A DNA stretch of 56,730 nt from Deltaproteobacteria bacterium (GTDB taxonomy: Bacteria > Desulfobacterota > Desulfomonilia > UBA1062). The stretch is taken from the NCBI GenBank assembly GCA_018436855.1, contig JAHDKO010000012.1, positions 1-56,730 of the forward strand. Reading direction: 5' to 3'. Positions 47,980 through 55,856 of the stretch are shown in pieces. Made by a program: the position numbers and the translations under genes. The notes under the pieces are model-generated. The model was not told the origin of the DNA. It made no database searches and saw nothing but the letters and a program-made list of their open reading frames with translations. How positions within the stretch are numbered: position 1 is the first letter of the stretch; each line of letters starts with the position of its first letter.

Positions 47980-48351
47980 TTACCCGCCGTGGCATTTCTT
48001 CATTCTCTGTGACCTGCACAGGTCCTCCCGGTCGGCTGAGATGACGGCATCGAGCTTCAAGCGGTCTTCCGCGATCACGCCGGCCTGCGAAAACTCCTGA
48101 ACGAGCCACTGTTTCACAAGAATGGGAAACGATCCGGAAAGGCGGTAGTGCACCCATCGCCCGTCTTTGCGGGATTCCACCAGGCGCGCGTTCTGGAGCA
48201 CGCTCATGTGCCGCGAGACCGTGGCCGGGGCCAGCCCGAGCATCTCGGTGATCTGGCATACGCAGAGCTCGTCGTGCTCCATGAGCGCCGCGACCGCACG
48301 CAGGCGGTTGCCGTCCGAAAGGGCCTTTGTTACATTGAGTGTCGTGTTCAT
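47980..48351 (-). CDS. arsR: ArsR-family arsenite-responsive repressor (unit 1)
   Basis: A 123-residue winged-helix repressor with the sensor motif ELCVC (Cys30, Cys32) and recognition helix region APATVSRHMSVLQNARLV. C-terminal cysteines (LCRSQRMKKCHGG) may give a third ligand. It starts 45 nt from the operator at 48371-48396 and is followed by acr3, which it should repress in the absence of arsenite. Confidence 0.94.
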   Translation of the reverse strand: MNTTLNVTKALSDGNRLRAVAALMEHDELCVCQITEMLGLAPATVSRHMSVLQNARLVESRKDGRWVHYRLSGSFPILVKQWLVQEFSQAGVIAEDRLKLDAVISADREDLCRSQRMKKCHGG

Positions 48352-48370
48352 GAGAGCGCCCCCTGATTGT

Positions 48371-48424
48371 TATATTTAGCAACATATCGAAATATATAGT
48401 ACCGAACCATCCTTGCGTTTTCAA
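48371..48424 (-). promoter_or_regulatory. Promoter and ArsR-type operator before arsR-acr3
   Basis: On the minus strand TTGAAA (-35, 48424-48419) and TACTAT (-10, 48401-48396) are 17 bp apart. The inverted repeat TATATTT (48371-48377) and AAATATA (48390-48396), with a 12-bp centre, overlaps the end of the -10 box. This is a sensible site for repression by the ArsR it precedes. Confidence 0.7.
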
Positions 48425-48505
48425 GCGCAGACAATGCCTGCCGCTTGATGCTCCTTACTTGCCGCTTTTTGTTCCTGCCCCTCGACGAGGGGCTCTGTCA
48501 ACCGG

Positions 48506-48751
48506 TCATGTCCGTCCGAAGAGCGGGAGTTCCTTCGGGAGAGTTGCGTTGCCGGCAAACCCGATCCTGACCTTTTCTCCCTCCACGATAACTGGAACCT
48601 GCATGTTCCCCCCGGAGTATGCGAGCATCTCCTTGAGCCTCTCCGGATCCTGGTCCACATTCACGTAGATCGCCCTGTCTCCATAGACCGACCTGGCCTG
48701 CCGGACATAGGGTCAGGTATCGGTGCCGTAGATAAAGATCCTGTCACTCAT
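48506..48751 (-). CDS. Glutaredoxin-like selenoprotein (in-frame TGA read as Sec)
   Basis: Reading from ATG 48751 (AAGGA upstream), codon 13 is TGA (48715-48713). Translation through it gives an 81-residue thioredoxin-fold protein: MSDRIFIYGTDT-U-PYVRQAR, then a strand/helix pattern with MQVPVIVEG (cis-Pro Val-Pro) and stop TGA 48508-48506. The TGA sits exactly where glutaredoxins have the active Cys (TCPY). The second Cys of CPYC is Val, so a lone selenol (UPYV) remains. A SECIS-like hairpin follows (48673-48712). I recall similar proteins named UXX-star selenoproteins. It lies 62 nt after the DUF1573 selenoprotein gene and upstream of the arsR-acr3 promoter. Alternatives: a pseudogene or sequencing error, both less likely given the second such case next door. 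Confidence 0.8.
48673..48712 (-). promoter_or_regulatory. Putative bacterial SECIS hairpin for the glutaredoxin-like gene
   Basis: Directly after the UGA, an outer stem pairs bases 1-10 with 31-40 (CCCU/AGGG core, two mismatches). An inner stem GGCC/GGUC closes the loop AGGUC, 19 nt from the UGA. The E. coli fdhF SECIS has loop AGGUCU at about 18 nt, so loop sequence and spacing agree well. Confidence 0.65.
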
Positions 48752-48813
48752 CACAAGGCATCCTTTTCTTTCACTATTTTTTTAGGTTCTTGTCCGGTGC
48801 CGCATCCCGCCGC

Positions 48814-49578
48814 TCAATTCTCTATCCTCGCGAACACGGAGATCTGCAGCTTCGAACGGATCGGGCTGTCCGTTTCCAGAACGATCCTGTCGCTGTACTG
48901 CCCGGCGTTCTTTTTCGTATTTCTGACTGTCAGCAGGTATGTCCTCCGCCCTCCGGTCTTCTTCTCTTCCAGATGAAGTTCTATGTGTTTCCCGATCATT
49001 GCCCGGACGCTTTCGATCCGGAAGGGATACCTCTCCCTCGGGAGGATGTTCACGGCCGCCTCTGTTGTCTCACCGACCCTGCCGATAAGCCGCACCCGCT
49101 CGGGCTCGATCACTGCGAACTTCTCGACCGGCCCGGTGACGGTTACGCTCAGACCCGGCCGGGCCTGGTCATTGGCGATGATCCGCACGGTCTCGCGGAT
49201 CACCTCTCCGCCGTAACCCTGTGTCGAAACCTTCACCGTTATCTTTCCCTCGCCGCCGGCGGGGATCTGCTTCACGCTGGAAGCAGCCGTGCACCCTCAA
49301 CCGGCGTCGAGCTTGACGATCTCGAGCGTTGCAGAGCCGGTGTTCTTCAAGATGAAATCGTGCTCCACGTCCACGCCTTCCACCACGGCGGGAAATTCGT
49401 ACACGCTCTTTTCGAGGACCGCCCGGGGCTTGCTCTCTGCCGCGTGAGTCCCGGAGAAGAAGCTCAAGGCAAGCACGATGGCCGTCCATCCGAAGACCGT
49501 TCTTCTCGTTGACTGCACTGAAGGTTCGACGCTGTGCTTGCCCGCTTTCAGAATTCCATACAAAACCCGTTTTGCCAT
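48814..49578 (-). CDS. Exported DUF1573 selenoprotein (in-frame TGA read as Sec)
   Basis: The frame runs from ATG 49578 to 48814 (254 residues) with one internal TGA at codon 94 (49299-49297). Both sides are the same domain in the same frame: NTGSATLEIVKLDAG-U-GCTAASSVKQIPAGGEGKI. DUF1573 proteins have Cys-Gly-Cys-Thr at this spot, so Sec replaces the first Cys, giving UGCT. A signal peptide is seen at about 28-47 (FGWTAIVLALSFFSGTHAAE), so it is periplasmic. A second beta domain follows (about 145-254). A SECIS-like hairpin lies after the UGA. It starts 20 nt after the CDF-MauE gene, so it is in that operon. The function of DUF1573 is not firmly known; the U/C pair suggests redox or metal(loid) binding. 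Confidence 0.82.
49263..49286 (-). promoter_or_regulatory. Putative bacterial SECIS hairpin for the DUF1573 gene
   Basis: After the UGA, bases 11-17 (CUGCUUC) pair perfectly with 24-30 (GAAGCAG) around the six-base loop CAGCGU. A GG/CC pair extends the stem across an AU bulge. The loop begins 18 nt from the UGA and contains GU, the position and feature expected of a bacterial SECIS. Confidence 0.65.
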
Positions 49579-49598
49579 CTATCGTATCTCCATCGAGA

Positions 49599-51170
49599 TC
49601 ACCGCCCCGTGCCGCCTGCGGACGCATCGTCAGCCGGATCGGGCTCTGCGCCACGCGAAGTACGGTCTGCCGGGGCAGAATCCAGTCCCCCCTTTCTCAG
49701 GGTCAGGAAGAGAAGGAACAAGGAAAGCACGAGAAACGAAATGTCTCTGAAGACCGTCAGCAGGGTCATGTCGTTTTCCGCTGAAGCAGCGGTGAAGCAT
49801 CCGCAGCCGATGTCGAGACCCCGCGCCATGTTGAACACCAGCGCGCTTGCAAAAACGGCCAGCAGGCCGGTGGCCGCCGAGACCGCGCCGGGCATCCAGA
49901 CGTTCAGGACAAGCATGGCCCCGACGATGAGCTCCAGCCAGGGCAATACGAGCGCGGTGATGTTGACGAGGCTGCCCGGCAGAATCTGGTAGTTGTAGAC
50001 GGTGGCGGCGAATGCGGCGGGATCGAGAATCTTGTGAATGCTCGCGTAGACGAACGTCACCCCCAGGACGATGCGCGCGACATGGTATGCGGCGCGGACA
50101 ATGCCGCCCCGCCTGTCCGGCATGCCCGCATCGCCGCCGGGAGCGTCGCGGCCCGCAGTGCTGCACGATATCCCGCAGAGCATGCCCCCGTCGCCGCAGT
50201 CCCTGGTTTCGAACTGGAGAACCGGGTGATCGATCCCGAAGGAACGGCTCAGCACGGTTCGGATGCGCTCCGCCGTCCTTTCGGTCTGACTCAGGGCCTG
50301 GTCAGGGACCACCACGTGGCAGGAAAAGGCTACGCCCGAAGCATCCAGGGGCCAGGCATGGACATAGTGAACCCCCGATACCCCCGGCAACCCGCACAGG
50401 GTGCGGCGCACCTCATGAAGATCCAGACGCTCGGGCGTGGCGTTCATCAGTATGGACACCGACTCTTTCAGGATTTTCCAGCAGTTTACCAGGATATAGG
50501 CGACGATGAACAGAGACAGCACCGGGTCAAGCCAGTACCAGGGCCTCCATATGAGAACGAGCCCGCTGATAAGCACCGCCACGGAGGTCATGAGATCTCC
50601 CATCATGTGCAGAAAGGCCCCCCGGATGTTGATATTATGGCCCGCATCCCGATGAAGGAGCCATGCCGAAAGGCCGTTGCCCACGATCCCGGCCATGGCG
50701 GCAAGGATGACGATCTGCCCCAGGACCGCCTCGGGATGGTACATCCTTTTGACGGCATGGTAAACGATGAAGGCCGATGCCGCAGCCAGGATCGCACCGT
50801 TCACCAGGGCGGCAATGACCTCGGCCCTCCGGTATCCGAAGGTGTTGTGGGTCGAGGCTCCGCGTCTGCCGATCCTGTAAGCAATGTACGAGATGAGCAC
50901 GGCGGTGAAATCGCTCAGGTTATGCAGGGCATCGGAGATCAGGGCCATGCTGTGGGCAAAGAGCCCTCCTGCGATCTGGACCAGGGGTATGAAGAGATTG
51001 AGCGCGAGAGTGGCCAGGAGCCTTTTTTCCGTGCCGTTCTCACCGGAAAACGCATGTGCGTGGTGCCCGTGGCTCTCGTGGTTCCCGCGGCACCCCTGAG
51101 GGAGAGGCGGCCCGGGGTCCTCGCATGCGCTTAAGATCTTATCGCGGTCTTTTTCGTGGTTATGATCCAC
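49599..51170 (-). CDS. CDF cation-efflux protein fused to a MauE/DoxX-like membrane domain
   Basis: GTG 51170 (AGAGGAG 5 nt upstream) gives 523 residues; ATG 51191 is in frame but lies further inside the rhodanese gene. The His-rich N-terminus (HESHGHHAHAF) leads into a cation-diffusion-facilitator domain (about 45-290) with metal-site motifs ALISDALHNLSDF and AFLHMMGDLMTS. A Cys-rich linker follows (RDCGDGGMLCGISCSTAG). Residues about 345-500 form a four-segment MauE/DoxX-like domain with KILDPAAFAATVYNYQ and a CxC (DIGCGCF). CDF proteins export Zn, Cd or Fe; MauE-like proteins help form disulfides. The continuous frame and lack of an internal ribosome site argue for a true fusion. It overlaps the rhodanese stop by 11 nt. 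Confidence 0.85.
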   Translation of the reverse strand: MDHNHEKDRDKILSACEDPGPPLPQGCRGNHESHGHHAHAFSGENGTEKRLLATLALNLFIPLVQIAGGLFAHSMALISDALHNLSDFTAVLISYIAYRIGRRGASTHNTFGYRRAEVIAALVNGAILAAASAFIVYHAVKRMYHPEAVLGQIVILAAMAGIVGNGLSAWLLHRDAGHNINIRGAFLHMMGDLMTSVAVLISGLVLIWRPWYWLDPVLSLFIVAYILVNCWKILKESVSILMNATPERLDLHEVRRTLCGLPGVSGVHYVHAWPLDASGVAFSCHVVVPDQALSQTERTAERIRTVLSRSFGIDHPVLQFETRDCGDGGMLCGISCSTAGRDAPGGDAGMPDRRGGIVRAAYHVARIVLGVTFVYASIHKILDPAAFAATVYNYQILPGSLVNITALVLPWLELIVGAMLVLNVWMPGAVSAATGLLAVFASALVFNMARGLDIGCGCFTAASAENDMTLLTVFRDISFLVLSLFLLFLTLRKGGLDSAPADRTSRGAEPDPADDASAGGTGR

Positions 51171-51711
51171 CTGAGCTCCTCTCACGTTCATCGGGCTTAA
51201 GCCCCTGTTCCACCGGCAGGCCGGCTTCCAGCCAGAGAGTCCATCCGTTCACGAGAACCCTGACCTCTTCGAAACCGAACTCCTTGAGAATCCCGGCGAG
51301 GTCGTGGCTCAGGCTGCAGGCCTCCCCGTCACAGTAGGTGATCAGCGGCGTGTCCGGTGATATGTCTCCGGCCGTCTCTTCTAACACGAGATCCGCATCG
51401 TCCAGGGGAAGGCTGCGGGCGCCTCTGATGTGCCCGCTCAGGTACTCCTCCCCGGAGCGCGCATCGAAAAACACTGCGCCGCTTTCATGGAAGAGCCGGG
51501 CCGCTTCCTCAAGGGAGATATCCGTCCGGTTGCCCTGCCCGTCTCTCAACCGTGCTTCCGGGGACCAGTCATGAACGAGCGGAATGCCATCCGAGCGCAG
51601 GGCGTTCGTCCCGGCGCCGAGAGCAACAGCCAGGACTATGATCACCAGGGTCTGCCACAGGGCCTGCCGCACGGCCCTGATCTCGATGATGCCCTCAACA
51701 GGAGATTTCAT
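51160..51711 (-). CDS. Membrane-anchored rhodanese-like protein
   Basis: A 183-residue protein with one N-terminal membrane segment (about 20-37) and a rhodanese domain (about 63-172): VFFDARSGEEYLSGHIRGA and the active-site loop ITYCDGEACSLSHDLA, with the catalytic Cys. The domain faces the periplasm if the anchor is a signal-anchor. Rhodaneses move sulfane sulfur between thiols. AAGGTG lies before ATG 51711, and its 3' end overlaps the CDF-MauE gene. Confidence 0.9.
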   Translation of the reverse strand: MKSPVEGIIEIRAVRQALWQTLVIIVLAVALGAGTNALRSDGIPLVHDWSPEARLRDGQGNRTDISLEEAARLFHESGAVFFDARSGEEYLSGHIRGARSLPLDDADLVLEETAGDISPDTPLITYCDGEACSLSHDLAGILKEFGFEEVRVLVNGWTLWLEAGLPVEQGLKPDERERSSGGS

Positions 51712-51758
51712 GTTTTCACCTTTAAGTTTTCCATCATATCAAACCTCAATCGTTCTCT

Positions 51759-52466
51759 TCAACGCGTGATGAACGGATCGATGATGAAGTAGAGGCCCAG
51801 CAGAACGATCAGAGCGCCCGCGCCTTTTCGGAACACGTTCGCCGCACTGTTCCATGCGCTGTTCTCCAGGAGGCGCTTCACCGCGGCCGTGGAGCTGCCG
51901 GCAGCCATGATGGGAAGGCAATGGCCCACGGCGAAGAGCACGATCAGGATCACCCCGGTGAGAATTTTTTCCTGGATGGTGATGATGGCCAGGATGGGGG
52001 CGATAAACCCGAAGGTGCAGGTCCCCGACAACACCCCATAGGCCAGGCCCAGGCCGAAGGCTCCCGCGATCCCCCGGAAGTTGAGCCGGTAGAGCAGGCT
52101 TCCCGACATGGAGCACTTCTCCACCCCGAGCATGCCTAGGGCCACCCAGATGAGAACCCCTCCCACCAAGACTTTCCAGAAGTTGCCGACGTCGCCGAGC
52201 ATCCGCCCGAGCAGCGCGCATATCACACCCACCAGGGCGATGGTGATAAAAAGCCCTACCGTGAAGGCCACGGAATAACCGGCTGCCGAGGACGTCTTCA
52301 CCTCGCTGCGCTGGCCTGCGACATAGGCCACGATCAGGGGGATGGAGGCGAGGTGGCACGGACTCAGCAGCACGCTGACCGCTCCCCAGGCAAAGCACCC
52401 TGCCGCGGCGACCAGAAGGCCCCCTGTCATCCACTGATTGATGGTTATGAGAAATTGCTCGAGCAT
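51759..52466 (-). CDS. ccdA: CcdA/DsbD-like thiol-electron carrier
   Basis: A 235-residue protein with six membrane segments and the two redox cysteines of the family in mirrored motifs: LLSPCHLASIPLI (first half) and SGTCTFGFIAPIL (second half). CcdA carries electrons from cytoplasmic thioredoxin to periplasmic thiol proteins, classically for cytochrome c assembly. Here the neighbours (exported thioredoxin, rhodanese, MauE and DUF1573 proteins) make a dedicated periplasmic redox relay more likely than cytochrome maturation. Confidence 0.93.
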   Translation of the reverse strand: MLEQFLITINQWMTGGLLVAAAGCFAWGAVSVLLSPCHLASIPLIVAYVAGQRSEVKTSSAAGYSVAFTVGLFITIALVGVICALLGRMLGDVGNFWKVLVGGVLIWVALGMLGVEKCSMSGSLLYRLNFRGIAGAFGLGLAYGVLSGTCTFGFIAPILAIITIQEKILTGVILIVLFAVGHCLPIMAAGSSTAAVKRLLENSAWNSAANVFRKGAGALIVLLGLYFIIDPFITR

Positions 52467-52636
52467 GCCCTGTTGGCTCCTCTCCCGTGAACGGACACCA
52501 CGTTCAGCGTGTGCGGAAATTCCTTAAAAATAGAACTCAGAAGGATGATTCAACCGGCTCTTCGTGCAAGAACTCGCCGCGGCCCCGAGCGTTACCTCTC
52601 CAGGGTCGAACGGCCGGACCCTTCCCGGCCGCTTCT

Positions 52637-53020
52637 TCACCCCTGCACCCCCATTTTCCCCAGCTGTTCGATGATCGCATCCTCAGACATGAAGCCCACG
52701 TGCCGGTAGACCTCCTTGCCTTCACTGTCGAAAAAGACCTGGGTGGGAATGGCCCGGACCTTGAACCGCGCCGCCTGGTCCCGGTGGTATCGCAGATCGA
52801 TGAACACGATGGCGGCCTTGTCTTTGTAGCGCTCTTCCACCTTTTTCAGGATCGGCTCCATCATCTTGCACGGGATGCAGGACCCGGCGCCGAGGTCCAC
52901 CATGGTCACCATGCCCTTGACCGGAATTGCAGGGATTTTTTCTGCTTGAGCCTGCGCGACTCCGGAAGTGATGAGCATCCCGATGAAAAACAGGGCGAAT
53001 ATGAGATATCTCAACTTCAT
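52637..53020 (-). CDS. Periplasmic thioredoxin-fold protein (CIPC)
   Basis: A 127-residue protein with a signal peptide (1-24, cut near VAQAQA), active site GSCIPCKMM and the cis-Pro loop VRAIPTQVFF. It is thioredoxin/TlpA-like in build. Being next to ccdA on the same strand, it is the probable acceptor of electrons from CcdA in the periplasm. Confidence 0.92.
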   Translation of the reverse strand: MKLRYLIFALFFIGMLITSGVAQAQAEKIPAIPVKGMVTMVDLGAGSCIPCKMMEPILKKVEERYKDKAAIVFIDLRYHRDQAARFKVRAIPTQVFFDSEGKEVYRHVGFMSEDAIIEQLGKMGVQG

Positions 53021-53054
53021 CTTTCCTCCGCTCTTTTTTAGGCTATTTTAAAGA

Positions 53055-53870
53055 TCATGACTTTCTTATGGCCGTAATAATCGCCGACCTGGCATAGTCT
53101 TCGAAACCCGAGCCCGGAAACCAGTCCTTGATATATTCTTTGCTCTCCTCCTTCACCGTTATGACGATATCCACGAAACCCGCCGCGCGGAGCATGCGCT
53201 CGAGGTCCTTGACCGGCGTGGCGCCGGCAACGCATCCGCAGTATGCATCATTGTCCTGTTTTTTCTCCAGAGGAAGCTCGCGAATAGCGACGATATCCGA
53301 GATCGCCAGACGCCCGCCCTCTTTCAGTACGCGGAATGAATCGGCAAATACCTGCGGCTTATCGGGTGAAAGGTTGATCACGCAGTTGGAGATGATGACA
53401 TCGGCTGTCTTGTCGGCCACGGGCAGATGCTCGATCTCGCCCAGCCGGAACTCCACGTTGCTGCATCCTGCCTTGGAGGCATTCGCCCGGGCCTTGGAGA
53501 TCATCTCCGGCGTCATGTCCACGCCGATAACCCTGCCCTCATCCCCCACCTGCCGGGCGGCCAGAAAACAGTCGAATCCTCCGCCGCAGCCCAGGTCCAC
53601 CACGGTCTCTCCATGGTGCAGGTCTGCAATGGCCTGGGGGTTTCCGCACCCGAGGCCCATGTCGGCGCCTTCGGGGACAGCGGAGAGCTCCTGCTCCGAA
53701 TACCCCAGCTTCTCCGAGATGCCCGCTGCCGGCCCCACAGAGCAACAGGTACCGCTCCCGCAGCAGGAGCCGCCCGATACCGCCACCTGGGAATAGCGCT
53801 CCCTCACGAGCTGTCTGGTGTCGTCGTGAGAAAGAATGTCGTTCACGTTTTCCTCATGGTTTTCTTTCAT
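53055..53870 (-). CDS. arsM: Arsenite S-adenosylmethionine methyltransferase
   Basis: A 271-residue enzyme (AAGGGG 7 nt before ATG 53870) that methylates As(III). SAM motif I is VVDLGCGGGFDCFLAA. The As-binding cysteines line up: Cys75 (GLGCGNP), Cys163 (SNCVINL) and Cys211/213 (YCGCVAGA). The N-terminus has an extra Cys cluster (GGSCCGSGTCCSVG) found in many ArsM proteins. It is flanked by two thioredoxin-like genes that could supply reductant, which the ArsM cycle needs. Confidence 0.96.
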   Translation of the reverse strand: MKENHEENVNDILSHDDTRQLVRERYSQVAVSGGSCCGSGTCCSVGPAAGISEKLGYSEQELSAVPEGADMGLGCGNPQAIADLHHGETVVDLGCGGGFDCFLAARQVGDEGRVIGVDMTPEMISKARANASKAGCSNVEFRLGEIEHLPVADKTADVIISNCVINLSPDKPQVFADSFRVLKEGGRLAISDIVAIRELPLEKKQDNDAYCGCVAGATPVKDLERMLRAAGFVDIVITVKEESKEYIKDWFPGSGFEDYARSAIITAIRKS

Positions 53871-53898
53871 GGATATGCCCCTTTCCGTTCGCGATCCC

Positions 53899-54129
53899 TT
53901 ACCCGAGGATTGCCTTGATGTCCTTGACCGAGAGCACCTTGCCCACCACCTTCACCTCGCCGTCAACGGCCAGAGCCGGGGTCAGCATGACGCCGTATTT
54001 CATGATCTCGTTGATGTCCGAGACCTTTTCCACCTCGATCGGCCTGCCCAGCTCTTTGGCTGCCTCTTGAGCATTCTCCGTCAGTTTTTTGCACTTGGCG
54101 CAACCTGTTCCGAGAATCTGTATCTTCAT
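53899..54129 (-). CDS. Small thioredoxin-like redox-active disulfide protein (CAKC)
   Basis: A 76-residue thioredoxin-fold protein: MKIQILGTGCAKCKKL, later GVMLTPALAVDGEV (cis-Pro). It lacks the first helix/strand of full thioredoxin, as in the MTH895-type family, which commonly accompanies ArsP-like permeases. It is cytoplasmic and lies between the permease and arsM genes, so it may reduce arsenicals or pass electrons to the permease or to CcdA. Confidence 0.92.
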   Translation of the reverse strand: MKIQILGTGCAKCKKLTENAQEAAKELGRPIEVEKVSDINEIMKYGVMLTPALAVDGEVKVVGKVLSVKDIKAILG

Positions 54130-54165
54130 CCTGTCAATCCTCCTTGTTCCTTTTCTGTTTTCTTC

Positions 54166-55461
54166 TTATGCCATCATGAAGCCGAAAATCCACCCGCTCA
54201 GAGTGGCCATGGTAATGACGAGCGCGACGAACACGGCTGTCTTCTTCGTTCCCAGAACGCTGTAGATCACCAGCATGTTGGGAAGCGAGAGCGCGGGCCC
54301 TGCAAGCAGCAGGGCGAGCGCGGGTCCCTTGCCCATCCCCGCGCCGAGCAGGCCCTGGAGGATGGGTATTTCGGTCAGCGTCGCAAAGTACATGAATGCC
54401 CCCACGAACGAGGCGAAGAAATTCGCTGCGAGCGAGTTCCCCCCCACCGAGCCCGCGATCCAGCTCGAGGGGATGAGCCCGGCCTCCCCGGGCCGCCCCA
54501 GCAGGAAGCCTGCCACCAGCACTCCCGCAAAGAGAAGAGGCACGATCAGCTGGGTGAACCCCCAGGTCTGTTCGAGCCAGTCGCGGCCTTCGCCGGTGCC
54601 TTTTGCCAGGAGCAGGATCAATGCCACGACGCCTGCGAGGAAGGGAACGGTCGGATTCCCGGGAAACGCAAAGGCCAGCGCTGCTACCGCAGCCGCTGCA
54701 ACGGCCATGTACCTGACATTCACACCGAACCACCGGACCATGATCACGGCGAGCGCCACCCCGAACAGGGCGGTGAACACCCACTTGTTCTGGTAAATGA
54801 ATGCCGAGGCCCCTCCTGTGCTCTGGCCCCAGTTCGCGAACACGAGGATCCCCACCATTGACGCGAAATAGAGCCCGGTCTGCCACAGGGGCCTGCCATC
54901 ATCTTCCTGGGGAATCGCGGCCTTCATGCTCGCGCGCTCATGTTCTTCCTTCCTGAAGAAAAAGGCCATGAGCAGGCCGATGACGATGCTGAAAGCCACT
55001 GCGCCCACCGCCCTGGCGAGCCCGAGCTCAGGCCCCAGGACCGCAGCGGTCAGCACGATGGCCAGCACGTTGATGGCGGGCCCGGAATACAGGAAGGCCG
55101 ATGCCGGGCCGAGCCCTGCCCCCATCTTGTAGATACCCGCGAACAGCGGCAGCACGGTGCACGAGCACACGGCGAGGACCGATCCGGACACCGATGCCAC
55201 GCCGTATGCCAGGACCTTGTTCGCGCCCGTACCGAGGTACTTCATCACGGACGCCTGGCTGATGAAGACCGCGATGGCGCCTGCGATGAAGAACGCCGGG
55301 ATCAGGCAGAGCAGGACGTGCTCCTGCGCATACCATCTGGCCAGGTGAAAGGCCTCCAGGATTGCCGAGTCGAACCGCCCCGTCCCTATGGGCATGAAGT
55401 ACACGACGATGAATACGCCGATGAAGATGGCCGGTTTTTTCCATTCCTCGCGCAGACTCAT
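54166..55461 (-). CDS. ArsP/DUF318-family permease
   Basis: A 431-residue protein from ATG 55461, which overlaps the ArsR stop as ATGA. Eight to ten membrane segments are seen in two halves. The family signature SVLAVCSCTVLPLFAGIY, with a Cys pair in the membrane, is followed by GPASAFLYSGPAINVLAIV. The second half has GPALALLLAGPALSLPNMLV. ArsP relatives export trivalent methylated arsenicals, which fits the ArsM gene downstream; the exact substrate is inference. Confidence 0.88.
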   Translation of the reverse strand: MSLREEWKKPAIFIGVFIVVYFMPIGTGRFDSAILEAFHLARWYAQEHVLLCLIPAFFIAGAIAVFISQASVMKYLGTGANKVLAYGVASVSGSVLAVCSCTVLPLFAGIYKMGAGLGPASAFLYSGPAINVLAIVLTAAVLGPELGLARAVGAVAFSIVIGLLMAFFFRKEEHERASMKAAIPQEDDGRPLWQTGLYFASMVGILVFANWGQSTGGASAFIYQNKWVFTALFGVALAVIMVRWFGVNVRYMAVAAAAVAALAFAFPGNPTVPFLAGVVALILLLAKGTGEGRDWLEQTWGFTQLIVPLLFAGVLVAGFLLGRPGEAGLIPSSWIAGSVGGNSLAANFFASFVGAFMYFATLTEIPILQGLLGAGMGKGPALALLLAGPALSLPNMLVIYSVLGTKKTAVFVALVITMATLSGWIFGFMMA

Positions 55462-55832
55462 AGTTCCTTCTCCCCTTGTCCGCACCTTCTGCAGGCCTTG
55501 CCCGGGGTCGTCATTCCGGGAGCATCGGGCCGGTCTTGTGCGCCGCCGGCGAGCACGGCCTCGATGCAGCCCATGAACTCGAGCACGCACGGGACCTTGA
55601 GCCGGTAGAACATCTGCTTTCCCCGTTTCTGTACATCCACGATCCCAGCCTGCTTCAGCACGGAGAGGTGCTTGGATACCGTGGAAAAGTCCGCGTCCAC
55701 TGTTTCGAGAAGCTCACATACGCAGTGTTCCCCTTGAGCCAGCTTTTCCACCATCCAGAGCCTGGTGGGGTGAGCAAGGGCCTTGAGCACTCTCGCCCTT
55801 GCATGATACAATGCCTTTTTGCCTTCATCCAT
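55458..55832 (-). CDS. ArsR-family repressor (unit 2)
   Basis: A 124-residue protein from ATG 55832 (GGAG 8 nt upstream; ATG 55850 is a poorer option). It has HCVCEL (Cys37, Cys39 from this start), a recognition helix in DFSTVSKHLSVLKQAGIV, and C-terminal cysteines (CRRC). It is the first gene of the long unit and should repress it through the dyad at 55857-55876. Confidence 0.92.
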   Translation of the reverse strand: MDEGKKALYHARARVLKALAHPTRLWMVEKLAQGEHCVCELLETVDADFSTVSKHLSVLKQAGIVDVQKRGKQMFYRLKVPCVLEFMGCIEAVLAGGAQDRPDAPGMTTPGKACRRCGQGEKEL

Positions 55833-55856
55833 TCCACCGTCTCCAGTCATTTTCTT

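Noticed and set aside
48421..48660. 79-codon minus-strand ORF over the glutaredoxin-like region
   Set aside because: It is in a different frame from the conserved thioredoxin-fold sequence; the frame with the TGA carries the family motifs.
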